This document shows positions 1 to 8,349 of a DNA stretch of 64,000 bases, in pieces. This DNA is from Geobacteraceae bacterium (lineage in GTDB: Bacteria > Desulfobacterota > Desulfuromonadia > Geobacterales > Pseudopelobacteraceae): positions 1 to 64,000 of the forward strand of contig JANXYR010000034.1 of the NCBI GenBank assembly GCA_025355965.1, in the 5' to 3' direction. Each line of letters starts with the position of its first letter. The first letter of the stretch is position 1. Below the pieces are notes generated by a model. The model was given only the letters and a program-made list of their open reading frames with translations, was not told the DNA's origin and ran no database searches. The translations under genes and the position numbers were made by a program.

Positions 1-549
1 CTTCGGCACGCCAGCGATAGCCTATCTCCACGTTGCCATAGCCGGGAATCAGGGGGTAGAGAGAACGGCCATAGAGGAGTCGCAGTTCTGTATCGTATTG
101 ACCGTTGCCAAGCGGTAGCGCGTCGGTGGTTTCATACCCACCGGGGATCTTTACCAAAAATTGGCTGGAGACAATGCCAATCTTCTCGCTGTCCACTAGT
201 TTGTAGCGCAGTCCCAGATCAACATCTCCCACTCCATTCCCCTTTGAGCGTATCGAGTTATCTTCGTTTTCCAGCCATTTATATGACAGTGAGTTGATTA
301 CGGTCAGATTATCAAACAGGCCGTATTCGAAATAGTTGCTGAGGTTGTAATCCGTGAACTTTCCGTTGTTGGGCGTACCCTTGCGGTTACCGGACGAATC
401 AAAAGTTTCATGCGAATAGTAGTAGTTAAATGCCAGTTTGTCATAGAAAGCGCCCTGTTTGGCGGTCCAGGCGCCGGCGAAAGCGGAAGTGGCTGATGTA
501 ACAATCAAAAGAATGAAAACAATGGATAATTGAATACGTTTTTTCATAA
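1..549 (-). CDS. outer-membrane beta-barrel protein (5' part, runs off left edge)
   Basis: Reading leftward from the ATG at 549 there are 183 open codons to the window edge, so only the N-terminal part is present. The first 24 residues form a clear Sec signal peptide ending in SAFA before GAWTAKQG. The rest alternates polar and aromatic residues (FYDKLAFNYYYS, YFEYGLFDNLTV, DVDLGLRYKL), as expected for amphipathic strands of an outer-membrane barrel; spacing resembles the phenol-pathway MetA-like/transporter-type barrels, which is a weak assignment. A GAGAGGA ribosome binding site precedes the start. An imperfect hairpin at about 573-605 (arms gtaaag and ctttac) lies in the leader; it has no T-tract, so its role is unclear. 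Function is not known. Confidence 0.75.
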
Positions 550-646
550 AAAAATCCTCTCAAGGAGATGGTAAAGAGGGCGCCGGTACTTGGGCCCCTC
601 TTTACGCAACGAAAATCAATTTAAAAAAATGAATAATGTCTGCTAC

Positions 647-680
647 TTCTGAATCGGTAGCGTTTCTGAATCGGTAGCGT
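647..680. repeat. 17-bp perfect tandem duplication
   Basis: Two adjacent copies of ttctgaatcggtagcgt at 647-663 and 664-680, in the gap between the barrel gene and arsS. Seen directly. It looks like a local slippage duplication; no function is apparent. Confidence 0.8.
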
Positions 681-738
681 TGAATTTTGCAGTCGCAAGA
701 CAAGATTTCTAATTTAGAACAATTACATGCTCGACAGT

Positions 739-1689
739 CTAAACAGTAATACTTCCCCCACAGGTGGACCCGGCACCAGCGGTACAAGCAAAACAATGGT
801 CTCCAATCGAAATTGGTGTCCCTTTTTGGGGAAGTTCCATGAGAGTAGAAATATGTCTTCTGCTACCTTTATGAGGTAACTGAGCGGCAATGTTGAAATC
901 ACAATCAAACATATTGCCGTCCCAATTTACGGAAATAAGGGAAGAGCACATCAGCCCGGAAATCGTACAAGGGTTGAACCTTTCTTTCAGTTTCAACAGG
1001 TAGTCATCCAGGTTACCTGAACTTTCCAGCCAGTTGCGAAAACGCCCCAGTGGCACGTTGGCAAAAGTAAATAGATTGTTAAACTTAATGCCAAATTTTC
1101 TGAGTAATTCTTTTCTGAATCTTTCCTCTGCCTGACCTTGCGGTACCGGCAAAAAAGCTCCTATTGGATTTACGGCTATATCAAGTACCAAGCCACTTCC
1201 TTCAATGCCATATCCCATCGAATTAAGGTGCTGCAACATCTCAATACTTTTATCTCCATTTCCTGAACCCCGCATTGTATCGGTCTGTGAGCTGGTTACC
1301 GAAGGCAGAGATGCAACAATGGTAACCCGATGATTGCGGTATAATTCTAGAAGTGCACTCGATTCGGGGCGGGCAAGTGCAACCAGATTGGTGCGGATAA
1401 TCAACTTTGGAGTCAATGGCGCCAGCCCACTGACAAGCCGAGGCAAGTACGGCAATAGCTCAGGAGCGCCACCAGTAATATCAATCGTATCAAAATTAAA
1501 TCGACCAGCACAGGCAATCACATCTTCTACAGTTTGTATTCCCATTGACTCCGTTCTTGTAGGGCTTGCTTCAAGGTGGCAATGCTTGCATGCGATATCA
1601 CAGATAAGCCCTACATTTACCTGTAGCCAGGTTGTGTCGTTTTTGGTCAGCTCAAATCCGTGTGAAAGCAAAGTTTCCTGAAAAGTCAT
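739..1689 (-). CDS. arsS: arsenosugar biosynthesis-type radical SAM protein ArsS
   Basis: A 316-residue radical SAM enzyme. The [4Fe-4S] cluster motif is C30-x3-C34-x2-C37 (CDIACKHC), followed by the SAM-contact stretch TIDITGGAPEL. The C-terminus HCFACTAGAGSTCGG carries three more cysteines (299, 302, 310), a signature I associate with the ArsS family, which joins the 5'-deoxyadenosyl group to dimethylated arsenic in arsenosugar synthesis. Some family members have selenocysteine in this tail; here the codon at 310 is TGT, an ordinary cysteine. No arsM methyltransferase is visible nearby, so a methylated arsenic substrate would have to come from elsewhere. It is the last gene of a minus-strand group with the peroxidase-like gene at 1706-2038 and the Tat protein at 2110-2685. 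Confidence 0.85.
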   Translation of the reverse strand: MTFQETLLSHGFELTKNDTTWLQVNVGLICDIACKHCHLEASPTRTESMGIQTVEDVIACAGRFNFDTIDITGGAPELLPYLPRLVSGLAPLTPKLIIRTNLVALARPESSALLELYRNHRVTIVASLPSVTSSQTDTMRGSGNGDKSIEMLQHLNSMGYGIEGSGLVLDIAVNPIGAFLPVPQGQAEERFRKELLRKFGIKFNNLFTFANVPLGRFRNWLESSGNLDDYLLKLKERFNPCTISGLMCSSLISVNWDGNMFDCDFNIAAQLPHKGSRRHISTLMELPQKGTPISIGDHCFACTAGAGSTCGGSITV

Positions 1690-1705
1690 TCAATACTCCA
1701 TTAAC

Positions 1706-2038
1706 TTACATTGAAATTTTTTCTGCGATTTTGCGCATCTGGATGCCATGAGCCAATGAAGCACCACCTCTAATAGCATTGGTGACATGGACAGCTTCGG
1801 TCATTTCTTCCAGATTTGACCCTTTTTCAAGGCATGCGTTTGTATAAGCGTCAATACAGTAGGGACACTGAACGGCATGTGCAACCGCCAGAGCGATTAG
1901 AGACTTTTCCCTCTCAGTTAATGCCCCTTCCGCAAATACGGCACCATAGTAATCAAAGAACTTCTTAGCCAATCCAGGTGCGTCTTTGCCAATTTCGGGG
2001 AATTTTGCCAGGTCAGCGGGGTCATAATAGGTTTCCAA
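1706..2038 (-). CDS. AhpD-like carboxymuconolactone decarboxylase family protein, arsenosugar-associated
   Basis: A 110-residue single-domain protein of the carboxymuconolactone decarboxylase/AhpD superfamily. The redox CxxC pair is C58-P-Y-C61 with His54 just before it, in the typical helix AHAVQCPYCIDAYTNAC; the second helix reads EAVHVTNAIRGGASLAHG. Small proteins of this type are regularly found beside ArsS. The likely role is peroxidase-like or thiol redox chemistry accompanying the arsenic enzyme; the substrate is unknown. It starts with ATG behind an AGGAGGATATA-type site at about 2040-2050 and lies 16 bp upstream of arsS, so the two are almost certainly cotranscribed. Confidence 0.85.
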   Translation of the reverse strand: METYYDPADLAKFPEIGKDAPGLAKKFFDYYGAVFAEGALTEREKSLIALAVAHAVQCPYCIDAYTNACLEKGSNLEEMTEAVHVTNAIRGGASLAHGIQMRKIAEKISM

Positions 2039-2109
2039 AGTTATATCCTCCTGTGAATATGATTGTTTCAGACTATTATTTCTGAATGGAGCAGCTGTTT
2101 GTCAGGCTT

Positions 2110-2685
2110 CTATGCCAACACTTTATCAAGTATCTCCGCTACTGTATTTACGAATCCAGGGCAACGTGAAGTAAAATAACCTTTACCAGCAGCTTTTTGT
2201 ATACCATCAGGAGTGCCCATATCAGATTCCAACAGCTCAGAGCATCCGATATGCTTATGACGTGCCTTGAACTCCTTGGTCAGTTCAGTTACGCGCTTAA
2301 AGGTTTCAGTATCTGCATGAGAGTCGCTATCAACGGTTTTCCCATACTTCATGCCAATAACCATGTAAGCACCTGTAAGAGCACCACACTCGGAACCCAT
2401 GCCCATACCACCAGCAAAAGCGGCTGCTACCTTACGAGCCTGCTGAACAGTCATACCCAAAGATGGTGCATAGGTTTCCAAGATAGCCTGAGAACAGTTC
2501 ATGGATTTAAGAAACTGATTCTTTGCGTACTCAGGCTTGTTATTAGGGCTTTTATCCTTTGTGGCAGCTTCAGTGATCTTGGAAATTCCACCTGTTGCCA
2601 AAGTTACACCAGCAGCCACAGAAAGTTTGAGAACATTTCGCCTATTAATGCAGGTACAATTATCTTTACTCTTTTCAGTGCTCAT
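2110..2685 (-). CDS. Tat-exported C_GCAxxG_C_C family protein
   Basis: A 191-residue protein with a twin-arginine leader (N-R15-R16-N-V-L-K-L followed by the hydrophobic stretch SVAAGVTLATGG), so export of a folded protein is expected. The mature part holds the family cysteines: SMNCSQAIL, then the signature SECGALTGA, then IGCSELL and SRCPGF. This C_GCAxxG_C_C pattern marks a family of probably redox-active or cofactor-binding proteins of unsettled biochemistry. A GGAG site precedes the ATG. It sits 71 bp upstream of the peroxidase-like gene on the same strand and is probably the first gene of the arsS group. Most homologues I recall are cytoplasmic, so the Tat leader is noteworthy. Confidence 0.85.
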   Translation of the reverse strand: MSTEKSKDNCTCINRRNVLKLSVAAGVTLATGGISKITEAATKDKSPNNKPEYAKNQFLKSMNCSQAILETYAPSLGMTVQQARKVAAAFAGGMGMGSECGALTGAYMVIGMKYGKTVDSDSHADTETFKRVTELTKEFKARHKHIGCSELLESDMGTPDGIQKAAGKGYFTSRCPGFVNTVAEILDKVLA

Positions 2686-2752
2686 AAGTTGTCTCCAAAA
2701 ATATTTTGTGCACTCTAGCTATCTTCCACTGGGCAAACTGGAAAGGGAGTCC

Positions 2753-3013
2753 ATGTCGGAACGGCGGTCGAATTCATTCGGAATTTGCGGTGGGCTACGA
2801 CATCTACAAAAAACGATGAAGGGCATTATTGCCCCTCAGCGTCGGCACAGGTATTTCTACTGTATGACTTTGACCCTTATCTATTTTATTTGGATTTTTT
2901 ATTACATGGTCATGCAGGCAAGTCAAATAGATAATATCGCTCAGAAAGGTCAATATAATCGCAATATACAATTATTCTTGTGCATTAACACTGGCCTAGA
3001 CACATATTTTTGA
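2753..3013 (+). CDS. possible small membrane protein (86 aa), uncertain
   Basis: An open frame of 86 codons starts at an ATG preceded by AAAGGGAGTCC, a good ribosome binding site at normal spacing. The product is basic at the N-terminus and has one strongly hydrophobic stretch, YFYCMTLTLIYFIWIFYYMV, which would span a membrane once. It lies in the otherwise gene-free region 2686-3132, divergent from the Tat protein gene. The C-terminal half looks less protein-like and nothing in it is recognisable. It may be a real small gene or chance. Confidence 0.25.
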   Translation: MSERRSNSFGICGGLRHLQKTMKGIIAPQRRHRYFYCMTLTLIYFIWIFYYMVMQASQIDNIAQKGQYNRNIQLFLCINTGLDTYF

Positions 3014-3062
3014 CACCGTTAGTAACTTGATATTTGGGGAGATTATAAATCGCGAGCAAAGT

Positions 3063-3102
3063 CAAATAAAAGGGGGAACACAGTCTTGTGGACTGTGCTC
3101 CC
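3063..3102 (-). terminator. intrinsic terminator of the rhodanese operon
   Basis: Arms gggaacacagtc (3074-3085) and gactgtgctccc (3091-3102) form a 12-bp stem with one G-T pair and a 5-base loop. Read on the minus strand it is followed by CTTTTATTT. It lies 30 bp past the stop codon of the gene at 3133. Confidence 0.75.
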
Positions 3103-3132
3103 AAGAGAATACCTTGTAACCGCCTTTACAAG

Positions 3133-5055
3133 CTAAAGCGGCCAGCCGATGTCAATCGGCATGGCAGGATCGTTGAACGGTGCATCACGGCGAATCAGGC
3201 CGGTAGCAGAGTCATAGAATGTGCTGTAAACGTACCAGGAGTCATAGTTCTTGATGTTGGACCATCCCATCACATCGGCATAGATAAAGCTCAGGGTTGA
3301 CCGCCAACCGGTACCGCAATAAAAGATAACCGTCTTGTCGGATGTAATCCCTTTAGCAGCCCACATGTCACGTACCTCAGTATAACTGCGCAAGGTATTG
3401 TCCGCATCCATGTAGTATGGCTTTGTAGCTTCGTATGCCCAGATACTGCCAGGTATACGGCCTAAGCGAGTAAGTACGGGGTCATTGTAGCCCGTGATCT
3501 CTCCGATATACTCTTGATATTTTCGTACATCAACAACCTCAATGCCCGGCTGACGTATTCCATTTGCTCGATAATAATCAGCATAAGCCTTGATCTCGGG
3601 CGTCAAGGCCTTGAACTTGGTTTGCGGGTTGATGGTAAATGTCGCTGCTGTCGGTGTGTTGGAAGTGGTTTCAATTGCCCCGCCATTTAAAGTCCAATCG
3701 GACATCCCGCCGTTCAAATAGCGCACGTCAACGCCTGCATAGCGCAACGCCCAGTAAATACGGGTGGTATCGCTCCCCTTGCCATACACAATGACGGTGG
3801 TTGTATTACTGACTCCCATGGCGGCAAGCCGCGCCTGTAGCATACTGTCCGGCACCAGATCCCAGACGATTTCGTTAGCGTCGGACACCGGGAATGCGTT
3901 TGTTGGATTGAGGTAGTCTCTGGCTTCCACGTTGTTGGTATCAAAGTGGATTGCGCCAGGGATGTGCCCGGCGGTGTATGCCGCAGAAGTCGGGCCCCAA
4001 CTGCATTCAAATATTTTGTAACTGTTGCCGGCCGGAAATGTAGCTGGTGGCGTGCCCCTTGCGATAAGAGATTTCACCCAACCGGCGTACACGACCTGCT
4101 TGTAGTTTGCCGCATATTCCATTGGCAGATTGGGAGTGGTGGCAGCCCATTCCTTGATGGAACCGTCATAGTTGGAGCAACGCTGGTATCCCATGAGTCG
4201 CATCAGAAAATAGTTGTGCGCACTACGGATACCGGAGGTACAGTAAGCAACTACCTCCTTGTCAGATGTTATTCCCTTTGATTCAAACAGTGCTCTCAAG
4301 TTTTTGTAGTCAAGGACGGTACGGTCTGAGCTGTAGTCCCAGGCATAGGGGATATTGACTGCGCCGGTAATGTGTCCGGGCCTTGCTTCTCCATAGAGCT
4401 GCCAACCAAGGTACTCCTCATCTGTCCTGGTATCGAGGAGAACAAAATCACTGTCTCCCAGTCGATCCATGATATGGCTTTTCTTTGTGGAAATATCGGT
4501 ACGCAGGTTTGTTGCAGCCGTAAAAGTAGCAGCGGGAAGCGTGATGGCGGTTGTTTGAGTTGGTCTGCTGTCCGCAGCCCATTTATCCCAGCCACCATTC
4601 AAAATGTGTATGTCATTGCAACCAAGATAGTCGAGCATCCAGAAAATACGGCCTGCGGCGCCCCATGAATAGATAGTATCATCGTATATGACAATGGTTG
4701 AATCACTCGTTATGCCTGCGGCACCAAGTTGTTGAGTTAAAGTTGCCAGCGGTTTGAGCGCCTTGGCGGTGCCATCACGATAATCCCCCCATTTTACGCT
4801 GATGGCGCCTGGAATATGAGATGTTTCATAGACACCCGCAGTTGTTCGTGCGTCAATAATGATCAACTTCGACGCACCCAGACTCGCCTGGAGCGAATCA
4901 GCCGATACGAGCAGCCCGGAGTTCGGAAAATCCGTCATCGCCGGTTTAAGTGTGGCAACCGCACTTACCTGAGGGTCAGAGGAACTACTTCCGCATCCCC
5001 CAAGCACCAGTGAGACCATAACCAGCATTAGCAGACCGTATAACATTTTCTTCAT
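3133..5055 (-). CDS. lipoprotein with four tandem rhodanese domains
   Basis: The start at 5055 is chosen because AGGAGGAG lies 8 bases before it; an in-frame ATG 30 bases further upstream lacks a site. The 640-residue product begins with a lipoprotein signal (MKKMLYGLLMLV, lipobox LGGC), so it is anchored to a membrane facing the periplasm. Four rhodanese-like repeats follow. Repeats 2 and 4 carry active-site cysteines, Cys272 in CTSGIRS and Cys580 in CGTGWRS. Repeats 1 and 3 have the same loop without cysteine (YDDTIYSWGAAGR and YGKGSDTTR). This is two copies of the SseA-type arrangement, inactive domain plus active domain. Expected activity is sulfur transfer from thiosulfate or a similar donor. 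The GGC-SSSSD linker after the lipobox is typical of Geobacter lipoproteins. Confidence 0.9.
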   Translation of the reverse strand: MKKMLYGLLMLVMVSLVLGGCGSSSSDPQVSAVATLKPAMTDFPNSGLLVSADSLQASLGASKLIIIDARTTAGVYETSHIPGAISVKWGDYRDGTAKALKPLATLTQQLGAAGITSDSTIVIYDDTIYSWGAAGRIFWMLDYLGCNDIHILNGGWDKWAADSRPTQTTAITLPAATFTAATNLRTDISTKKSHIMDRLGDSDFVLLDTRTDEEYLGWQLYGEARPGHITGAVNIPYAWDYSSDRTVLDYKNLRALFESKGITSDKEVVAYCTSGIRSAHNYFLMRLMGYQRCSNYDGSIKEWAATTPNLPMEYAANYKQVVYAGWVKSLIARGTPPATFPAGNSYKIFECSWGPTSAAYTAGHIPGAIHFDTNNVEARDYLNPTNAFPVSDANEIVWDLVPDSMLQARLAAMGVSNTTTVIVYGKGSDTTRIYWALRYAGVDVRYLNGGMSDWTLNGGAIETTSNTPTAATFTINPQTKFKALTPEIKAYADYYRANGIRQPGIEVVDVRKYQEYIGEITGYNDPVLTRLGRIPGSIWAYEATKPYYMDADNTLRSYTEVRDMWAAKGITSDKTVIFYCGTGWRSTLSFIYADVMGWSNIKNYDSWYVYSTFYDSATGLIRRDAPFNDPAMPIDIGWPL

Positions 5056-5103
5056 TTTAATCTCCTCCTGTTTTTGATTTTTCATTCCAAGTTTACTGCA
5101 GTA

Positions 5104-5349
5104 TCACGGGGCAGCCGTGATACTTTGAGAACAATCTATCGAAAGGGCCGGATTTTTTCGGTAGATTCCGTTGAGCTGCAATTTACTTGCTGATAACTCA
5201 GGGAGATCAATCTTGTAGTCAATCGTGGAAATACCCATCTGGGGAGTAATGTTGATTATAATCTGCCCCTGAAACGGCGGCAGCAAACCAACTTCCATGA
5301 GAGTATTCAGAACTTTAGACCTGTCATCCTTGGTGAGAGTTATTTTCAC
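5104..5349 (-). CDS. small conserved-looking protein of unknown function (81 aa)
   Basis: It starts with GTG at 5349, five bases after a perfect AGGAGG, which supports translation. The product (MKITLTKDDRSKVLNTLMEV...) has a charged N-terminal helix, then a probable beta-rich part (GQIIINITPQMGISTIDYKI) and no signal peptide, cysteine motif or membrane segment beyond one Cys near the end. It lies 48 bp upstream of the four-rhodanese lipoprotein on the same strand and is likely its cotranscribed partner. I do not recognise the family. Confidence 0.6.
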   Translation of the reverse strand: MKITLTKDDRSKVLNTLMEVGLLPPFQGQIIINITPQMGISTIDYKIDLPELSASKLQLNGIYRKNPALSIDCSQSITAAP

Positions 5350-5889
5350 ATTATCCTCCTCTACAGCTGAAACTGTTCAGAGCGGGTGACTTATGCGACA
5401 AACGTATGGCAATGACCTTTGAACCATTGCCCCTGCCGTGTTGTTTTCCTTGCAGACAGCAGATTGCATACCCTACAAGCAGAGTAAAGCGGCCTGGATG
5501 TTCTTCATCAGCCAATCACCAGCGGTCTTCTCGATGAAGTCGTGTTTTTCCGCTCCAATTATATTGTGCTGAGAACTCTATATTGTATTTTACAATTAAT
5601 CAAATAGATAATAACAATAGTAAAGTTGAAATATATCTGTATTTTAGATATTTAGGCCTCTTGAAACGAAGATTCCGGCGTGGTCAGAGGTCGCAAAGCC
5701 GTCTAATTAAGAAAAGGAAGGCATCAACTATGAAAGCTTGGGTGTTGTGATCAGGGGAAAAGTAATGTAGTATCCCACCGAAGTAAGCAGTAGAGTTTGA
5801 GGATTTGTTTTGGGAGTTTTCTGAGGTGTATTTACGAACTTAATTATCAAGTGATAAACACAATTAACATTTTACAAAGGAGTCAAATT
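5350..5889. other. 540-bp intergenic region, divergent promoters and possible gene remnant
   Basis: This gap separates the leftward small gene at 5349 from ssb. The middle (about 5575-5660) is very AT-rich and probably promoter DNA. On the minus strand, about 5480-5585 reads open without a start codon (ending GDWLMKNIQAALLCL then stop), which could be the C-terminal remnant of a lost gene. No convincing riboswitch or RNA gene was found; see the rejected item for a GCAAAGCC match near 5692. Confidence 0.4.
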
Positions 5890-6315
5890 ATGGCGAGTCT
5901 TAACAAGGTTATGCTGATCGGAAACTTGGGCAAAGACCCAGAAGTGCGTTTCACAGCTTCCGGCCAGGCTGTAGCAAGTTTTTCCCTTGCTACAAGTGAA
6001 AAATTCAAGGGAAAAACCGGCGAGTGGGAAGAGCGGACCGAATGGCACAACATAACTCTCTGGGGCAAACTGGCCGAGATAGCCGGTGAGTATCTCTCCA
6101 AAGGAAAGACGATTTATGTTGAGGGGCGTCTGCAGACCCGCAAGTGGCAGGACAAAAGCGGCAATGACCGCTACACTACCGATATTGTCGGAGACAAAAT
6201 GCAGATGCTTTCACCCAAAGGTGAGAGAAGCGGCGGAGAAACCTCGTCAACTCCAAAAAGCAGCGGTGCTAACTACGAAGAGCCCCCTTTCCAGGATGAT
6301 GATATTCCGTTCTGA
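5890..6315 (+). CDS. ssb: single-stranded DNA-binding protein
   Basis: The ATG at 5890 follows AAAGGAG at good spacing; the open frame extends further upstream, but without a site and beyond the normal N-terminus. The 141-residue product begins [20 protein letters not shown], the standard SSB OB-fold start, includes [18 protein letters not shown], and ends in the acidic tail DDDIPF that recruits replication and repair proteins. The Gly/Ser/Pro linker at residues 110-130 is short. It binds single-stranded DNA in replication, recombination and repair. The gene stands alone. Confidence 0.97.
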   Translation: MASLNKVMLIGNLGKDPEVRFTASGQAVASFSLATSEKFKGKTGEWEERTEWHNITLWGKLAEIAGEYLSKGKTIYVEGRLQTRKWQDKSGNDRYTTDIVGDKMQMLSPKGERSGGETSSTPKSSGANYEEPPFQDDDIPF

Positions 6316-6344
6316 GGATCACCTACCAAAACAATGTAAATTAA

Positions 6345-6376
6345 AGGCCGGAAATCCAATGATTCCCGGCCTATTT
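6345..6376. terminator. probable shared terminator between ssb and cobI
   Basis: Arms aggccgg (6345-6351) and ccggcct (6366-6372) plus three more pairs across one mismatch, with A/T-rich sequence on both sides. It lies between convergent genes and could serve both. Confidence 0.6.
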
Positions 6377-6433
6377 ACGTTTACAGCCTTTATGTAACCC
6401 ACTTTTTGCAATTATTCCTTACAATCGAATTAT

Positions 6434-7132
6434 CTACTTGATAATCATCAACGACAGATAATCCGGAGAATGGGCAGCTATCTGATCAAAATCGGTCATA
6501 ATATTCTGGCGATGGCTACCAACCCGCTCGACAAAAACGGTCGTTTGTTCTCTCCCGGTTGCACGGAGAAGTTTGATGATTTCAGAATATATTGGTTTTA
6601 CTTTCAGCAACACAACGGTTTCAAAGGTTGCCAAAGCAGTTTTTATCTGTTCAATCCCGGCTGTAGCGGGTATCACAACCATTTTTTCATCCCCCTCCAC
6701 CAGTGGGATGGCCGCTTCTGAAGCTGCAGCGTTGATGCTGGATATACCGGGGATAATTTCGATCGGAATCTGCGGCCACTGTTCGCGCAGGATGCGCAGC
6801 AGATAGATAAAAGTTGAATAAAACAGCGGGTCACCAATCGTAATGAAAGCAACTGAACGTCCCGCTTCCGCATGTGCCGCGATCAAAGCAGCTGCGCCCT
6901 GCCAGGCGGGAAGCAGGCGTGACCTGTCTGAGGTCATTGGGAACTGGTGGACAATTATCTCCTGACGATCCTCGTCGATAAATTCCCGGATTGTGCTAAG
7001 CGCCACACTGGCTTCGGACGGATTTGATACCGGAGCAAGGATTACATCGGCACTTCGCAGGATACGCTCAGCCTTCCGAGTAATCAGTTCCGGATCGCCA
7101 GGACCGACTCCGACGGCATAAACAGTTGCCAC
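6434..7132 (-). CDS. cobI: precorrin-2 C20-methyltransferase
   Basis: A 232-residue uroporphyrin/corrin methyltransferase-fold protein. It starts YAVGVGPGDPELITRKA, the SAM-binding glycine-rich motif of the tetrapyrrole methylases, and has the TIGDPLFYSTFIYLL segment and PGISSINAAASEAAIPL typical of CobI/CbiL. It methylates C20 of precorrin-2 (or its cobalt form) in corrin ring synthesis. The start is GTG at 7132; its G overlaps the last base of the cobL stop codon, so translation is probably coupled. Only these two corrin genes are present here; the rest of the pathway must be elsewhere. Confidence 0.9.
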   Translation of the reverse strand: MATVYAVGVGPGDPELITRKAERILRSADVILAPVSNPSEASVALSTIREFIDEDRQEIIVHQFPMTSDRSRLLPAWQGAAALIAAHAEAGRSVAFITIGDPLFYSTFIYLLRILREQWPQIPIEIIPGISSINAAASEAAIPLVEGDEKMVVIPATAGIEQIKTALATFETVVLLKVKPIYSEIIKLLRATGREQTTVFVERVGSHRQNIMTDFDQIAAHSPDYLSLMIIK

Positions 7133-8349
7133 TATTCGCCACCCTTACGGGCCGAAATAACATAGATCGGGTTCTGGGCTTCAAACATCTTGTACTCTGT
7201 CAGGTTACGGGTCTTGGCAACATTGATGCAAGTCGCTTCAACCGTAAAACCATGATCTTCAAGAAATTCTACCGCTCTCGTGAGAGTATCCAGAGTCACA
7301 GCGTTGACTACCACAACCCCGTCCGGTCGGAGGCGCTGAGAAATGATGTCGATAATCTCGTCCAGTTTGCCACCGGCCCCGCCGATGAAAACGCGATCAG
7401 GATCAGGCAGGTCATCCAGACCGTCCGGAGCGTAGGCCTCTATCAATTTAATATTTCGAGCACAGAACTTCTTCAGGTTTTCGTTTATAAAACCGACACA
7501 CTGTTGGTTCTTTTCTACCGCAAAAATCCGGCCATCCGGCATTAAATTGGAGGCTTCAATAGATACGGAGCAGCTTCCGGCACCGATATCCCAGAGTACC
7601 AGATCATCCTGCAGTTGGAGTTTTGCCAGGGTAACAGCACGTACTTCCTGTTTGGTTATTAGTTTTTTTGAGGTGTGAAACTCGTCGTCATCAATGCCGA
7701 TTAGCGGATAGTGAACAAGGTTTGGCTCATAGGTACGAATCAAAATCAGGATATTCAGCTCGGACGTCTCAATATTTTGTAATCCGCGCATGGTCGTCTT
7801 GGTGAATTTTTCGGTCGGCATGCCCAGATCTTCGCATAGCCAAGCTTCGTATCCTTCGGCTCCCCGTTCAATCAGTTCGGTGGCTATGGCAGCCGGTGTG
7901 TTGATCTTGTCGGTCAGCACGCAGGCTTTTTCGGCAGCTATGATCTTGTCTATCGCCTGATGCATACCGCGGCCATGGACAGAAACAAAAATGCCGTCGT
8001 CCCACGGCTCCTTGATCCGTGCAAAAGCGTACTGCATGCTGGTTACATTGGGGAATATCTCGATGCGTTCTTTGGGGAGGTTGCGCAGCAGGAAGCGTGA
8101 AATACCAAAAAAGGTTGGATCACCAGAAGCTAACAGAACCACACGCTTGTCGGTCTGTTTGAGGAACTCCATCAGTTCGGGAAGATCACCCAGTTCTCTT
8201 TTTTCGCCCGCGAAATCGGGAAATATTTCCAGGTGCCTCTGATGGCCGATCATGATGTCAGCTGCACCGATAATCTCAAGTGCCCTTGCGGGAAAACCAT
8301 CCCAGCCAGTGAAACCAGCCCCTATCAGATAGATCGTTTGCTGTGCCAT
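7132..8349 (-). CDS. cobL: precorrin-6Y C5,15-methyltransferase (CbiE-CbiT fusion)
   Basis: A 405-residue fusion. Residues 1-200 are a tetrapyrrole-methylase-fold CbiE domain (IYLIGAGFTGWDGFPARAL, LASGDPTFFGISRFLL). Residues about 210-405 are a Rossmann-type CbiT domain with the SAM site LWDIGAGSCSVSIEAS and the IGGAGGKLDEI motif. The fused enzyme methylates C5 and C15 and decarboxylates the C12 acetate of precorrin-6Y/cobalt-precorrin in B12 synthesis. A CGGAG site lies nine bases before the ATG. The start codon falls inside an unusual inverted repeat (8344-8356 with 8388-8400). It is cotranscribed with cobI. Confidence 0.92.
   Translation of the reverse strand: MAQQTIYLIGAGFTGWDGFPARALEIIGAADIMIGHQRHLEIFPDFAGEKRELGDLPELMEFLKQTDKRVVLLASGDPTFFGISRFLLRNLPKERIEIFPNVTSMQYAFARIKEPWDDGIFVSVHGRGMHQAIDKIIAAEKACVLTDKINTPAAIATELIERGAEGYEAWLCEDLGMPTEKFTKTTMRGLQNIETSELNILILIRTYEPNLVHYPLIGIDDDEFHTSKKLITKQEVRAVTLAKLQLQDDLVLWDIGAGSCSVSIEASNLMPDGRIFAVEKNQQCVGFINENLKKFCARNIKLIEAYAPDGLDDLPDPDRVFIGGAGGKLDEIIDIISQRLRPDGVVVVNAVTLDTLTRAVEFLEDHGFTVEATCINVAKTRNLTEYKMFEAQNPIYVISARKGGE

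Larger units (their letters stand above)
2686..3132. other. intergenic region between the ars group and the rhodanese gene
   Basis: About 447 bases. It must contain the promoter for the leftward gene at 2685. Besides the uncertain small frame at 2753-3013 and the terminator hairpin at 3074-3102, there is a short hairpin around 2820-2836 (arms gggca and tgccc); read on the minus strand it is followed by a T-rich run. The segment 2870-3060 is AT-rich. No RNA gene was recognised. Confidence 0.5.

Noticed and set aside
739-800. Possible selenocysteine in the ArsS C-terminus
   Set aside because: The family sometimes uses selenocysteine, but the relevant codon is TGT and there is no in-frame TGA.
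2197-2718. 173-codon frame opposite the Tat protein gene
   Set aside because: Overlaps a gene with a clear Tat leader and family cysteines; its translation has no recognisable features.
5680-5760. Sequence tcgcaaagcc resembling the core of GEMM-type cyclic dinucleotide riboswitches
   Set aside because: Only the GCAAAGCC segment fits. The expected GAAA-capped helix before it and the second helix after it are not present in recognisable form.
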